A stretch of 64,000 bases of DNA. Origin: Apteryx mantelli. Taxonomy: Eukaryota; Chordata; Aves; Apterygiformes; Apterygidae. The stretch is taken from NCBI RefSeq assembly GCF_036417845.1, contig NC_089979.1, positions 51,870,275 through 51,934,274 on the forward strand. The letters run 5' to 3'. The translations under genes were made by a program, and so were the position numbers. Under the pieces are notes generated by a model, which had not been told where the DNA came from, made no database searches, and saw only the letters and a list, made by a program, of their open reading frames with translations. Of the stretch, positions 51,478-64,000 are shown in pieces. Every line of letters starts with the position of its first letter. Within the stretch, counting starts at the first letter, position 1.

Positions 51478-51532
51478 CTCTTCTTTTTTTCTTTTTATCC
51501 CTTTTTCTTTTTTTCTTTTTTTTCTTTTTTCT
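51478..51532 (-). repeat. Polypurine tract in GATA6 3'UTR
   Basis: On the minus (mRNA) strand this is about 55 bases of A with scattered G; on the plus strand it reads as C/T. It lies in the proximal 3'UTR, about 270 nt after the stop codon. Confidence 0.75.
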
Positions 51533-51798
51533 GAGTGTGTATGGCTGTATTAGCTTTCCCCCGGCGGGCATTTGCTTTCCCTATATTTTTTTCTTGCATA
51601 GATGAGGAACCAGATGCTTCGGCAGAGCCTCTTTTGGGGGTGGGAAAACACCTCTGCCACCGAGGCACAGAAACGATGTGAAGGGAATGGTCTTTGCCAG
51701 CACGCTCGCCGCTGCCCGGGCCGCTCTGCCAGAGCCGCCACACGCGGGCGTCTGCAGGCTGCTGCACCGCGGTGGTGGCCAGCTTCATCCGTGCCAAA

Positions 51799-62170
<10,372 letters not shown>

Positions 62171-63349
62171 GAGAGAGCGTGAAACAGTGCCAACTTCGTA
62201 AAACAAATTTTTTTTTTTTTTAATCATCGTACATTTTTATCACCGTGCGAAAACCAACATGCCCCAGCAGTGTGTTTTACAGAGCAGAGCTTTCCCTCAG
62301 CCCTCGGTCAGAAAAGCTGGGGTGCGACGGCAGGGGCCACATCGCAAACAAGCCATTTATGACGCTCTTCCGTGGAGTTTGGAGCCAAGGTGAAGCAACC
62401 TTGTATCAGAAATAACCATATAACCCCGAGCTTTATGGCTGCAAGCTGTATATCATAAGTGAAGGCAGTCCTCATAAACATGTGCAATGAAGGTGACTGG
62501 GTTATAAAAGTTCCTATAACAAGTGATCTCTTTTACGTTCATCTCCAGCAAAGAATTCCAGCCACATCGTAAATCTATTATTTTTCAAAGTATCGCATTG
62601 TCAAAAAAGTATAAAAAAATCCGTCACTAGCTCGGTGTCTGGCAGCTGAACAAGTTTACATGGAGAAGTCAGTTGTAGAGAATTGCATTAAGCTTGCTCT
62701 GACTATAAAGCGCCTATAACTGAAATTACTGACTTAAGGGTACTATGCCCTTCCTCTTGAATCATTTACTGCTGGGCTGTTAGACATACTCGGTCACCTT
62801 TGATACTACAGTGCTGACTGCCACTTGGGAAACTGATAAAAATGTTTTAAGAATGAAGAATATTCCAGGGTAATAACCACATTTCTTCAAGCTTATCTGT
62901 TCAAGTTTCTTTAGCAGCAAACTGTCATTTTACACTGCAACTCAAAAAAAACTCTAGACAGAAAACATTTATTTTAATTTTGAGTCAGTAAGTCATTATT
63001 GAGAGCACGGAGATAAAAATGGCCAAATGTAATACAGACTGAAGGATATGGACATATTTTTTAATCTTAAAAAATCAATTCATGTTAAAAGAGAATATTT
63101 GATCTCATTAATAAATATACATGCACATTGTGTCAAAACAGTGCTCCTCAAATCAATACAAGTTTCATATGGATCAGGTAAAAAAAAAAAAGTTGGTCTT
63201 AACACATATGCTTCATTTTCTTTCTTTACAAGTAAAATGCTGTCAGACGATTCACCCTGTTAAATCTTTCTTTCTTTTTCATGCAATCTGGTATAAATCT
63301 TGATATATTTTATTTCTATAGCTTTTGTCCATTCCTGTATCTAAACAAA

Positions 63350-63367
63350 CTTTTTTTTTTTTTTTTT
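63350..63367 (+). repeat. Poly(T) tract in GATA6 intron 3
   Basis: A simple run of about 18 T. Confidence 0.8.
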
Positions 63368-64000
63368 GGCAAGTTTTGAAGCTAGAATGACTTTTCTGCT
63401 GCAGGAATTTTATCAGAAACTTCAGGGAAATCCAAACACGTTCAGCATTTTAAAAACATTTTCCCTTCTCACCTACATATTTCCAACTGTACGAACACTC
63501 AGTCATGCTTGATTTATAGTTATGGCCAGTATACTTGGTATGGGTTGTTACACAGAACTATTTCAGATGTATTTAGCTGAGGTGTCAGGCTGTGGTTTGA
63601 CTGCGTTTTCGCCTCCTTACCCTCATTAAAAAAAAAGACAGGAAAGAAGCACAGAGCCGCCAGGGCTGGGTATCAGCTAGTTTCAATCTGCATTGGGCCA
63701 AGGTGCCGCAGGCAGTCGAGCTCCAACACTTCCCACGAGCAGCAGACCCGGCCCAGCTGCGGCATTTGTACCTGTTAATTAGATAACACCCAGCATAATG
63801 AAATTGGCTGGATGGGCAGCTGCAAAAAAATGGGCACCCAGCAGTAATTAGCTTCTGGCTTAAAGTTGAATTAACCGTCCGGCTCAAAGGCACGGCTTTG
63901 AACGGATACGGGGCTGGTCTGTGGACGCTTGCTGCCTGTCCTGATTATTTGGTGTTTGCTTTCTGTGCGCTCCCGTAACAAGGCTGAATTCAAACCGCTG

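Larger units (their letters stand above)
50360..51798 (-). other. GATA6: GATA6 3' untranslated region
   Basis: The non-coding stretch between the stop codon and the first AATAAA on the minus strand is about 1.44 kb. The stop-proximal third is GC- and CpG-rich and includes a long purine-rich tract on the minus strand (51478-51532). The distal two thirds are AT-rich, without repeats, as is usual for conserved 3'UTRs of developmental regulators. No earlier AATAAA or ATTAAA was seen on the minus strand. A miR-10-type and a miR-25/92-type seed match lie in the distal part. The boundary at about 50360 is inferred from the signal position. Confidence 0.75.

Noticed and set aside
63585..63893. A Cys-containing minus-strand frame upstream of the C-finger exon, considered as the GATA6 N-finger exon
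   Set aside because: It lacks the CX2C-X17-CX2C spacing and the LWRR and NACGLY motifs of GATA fingers.

Overview
The window is vertebrate, most probably avian, nuclear DNA. It has AT-rich intergenic sequence with isolated CpG-rich islands, spliced coding exons with GT-AG introns, and CR1 LINE fragments of the type typical of birds. One of these still has an open reverse-transcriptase C-terminus and the tandem octamer 3' end. No bacterial, plasmid or phage feature is present, and there is no CRISPR array, rRNA or recognisable tRNA gene.

The only protein-coding gene I can support is the 3' half of GATA6 on the minus strand (about 50.36-64 kb). Four coding exons are visible: the C-terminal zinc finger exon (61570-61695), the basic-tail exon (60108-60195), a Ser/Thr-rich exon (59910-60016) and the last coding exon (51799-51966). 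The last exon is followed by a 3'UTR of about 1.44 kb with an AATAAA signal at 50373-50378. Joined, they encode the C-terminal 162 residues in one continuous frame ending DSWCALALA. The N-terminal activation region and the N-terminal finger lie beyond the right edge. Intron 6 is large (7.9 kb) and contains a CpG-rich segment and two tight trios of GATA motifs.

The remaining 50 kb (1-50.35 kb) is the 3' flank of GATA6 and looks like a regulatory gene desert with no convincing protein-coding exon. It holds two orphan CpG-rich islands, at about 9.0-10.6 kb and 22.1-22.8 kb. The second is built around a G-rich minisatellite with a perfectly duplicated 114-bp higher-order unit. It also holds CR1 fragments at 19.1-19.85, 27.0 and 46.6-47.0 kb; ancient MIR/L2-like SINE remnants near 24.9, 39.1 and 44.8 kb; several diverged copies of an old imperfectly palindromic dispersed repeat; microsatellites; and four perfect hairpins or palindromes. 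A CRE/E-box cluster near 40.6 kb is a candidate regulatory element.

The functional picture is a developmental transcription-factor gene (GATA6: heart, endoderm, lung, smooth muscle) followed by a long non-coding flank that probably carries its distal control elements and perhaps non-coding transcripts starting at the orphan islands. I found no previously undescribed protein system. The most interesting items are the orphan islands, the higher-order minisatellite with its adjacent splice-donor-like site, the hairpins, and the GATA-site clusters inside GATA6 intron 6. All repeat and family assignments come from reading the sequence and recalled family patterns, not from database searches.
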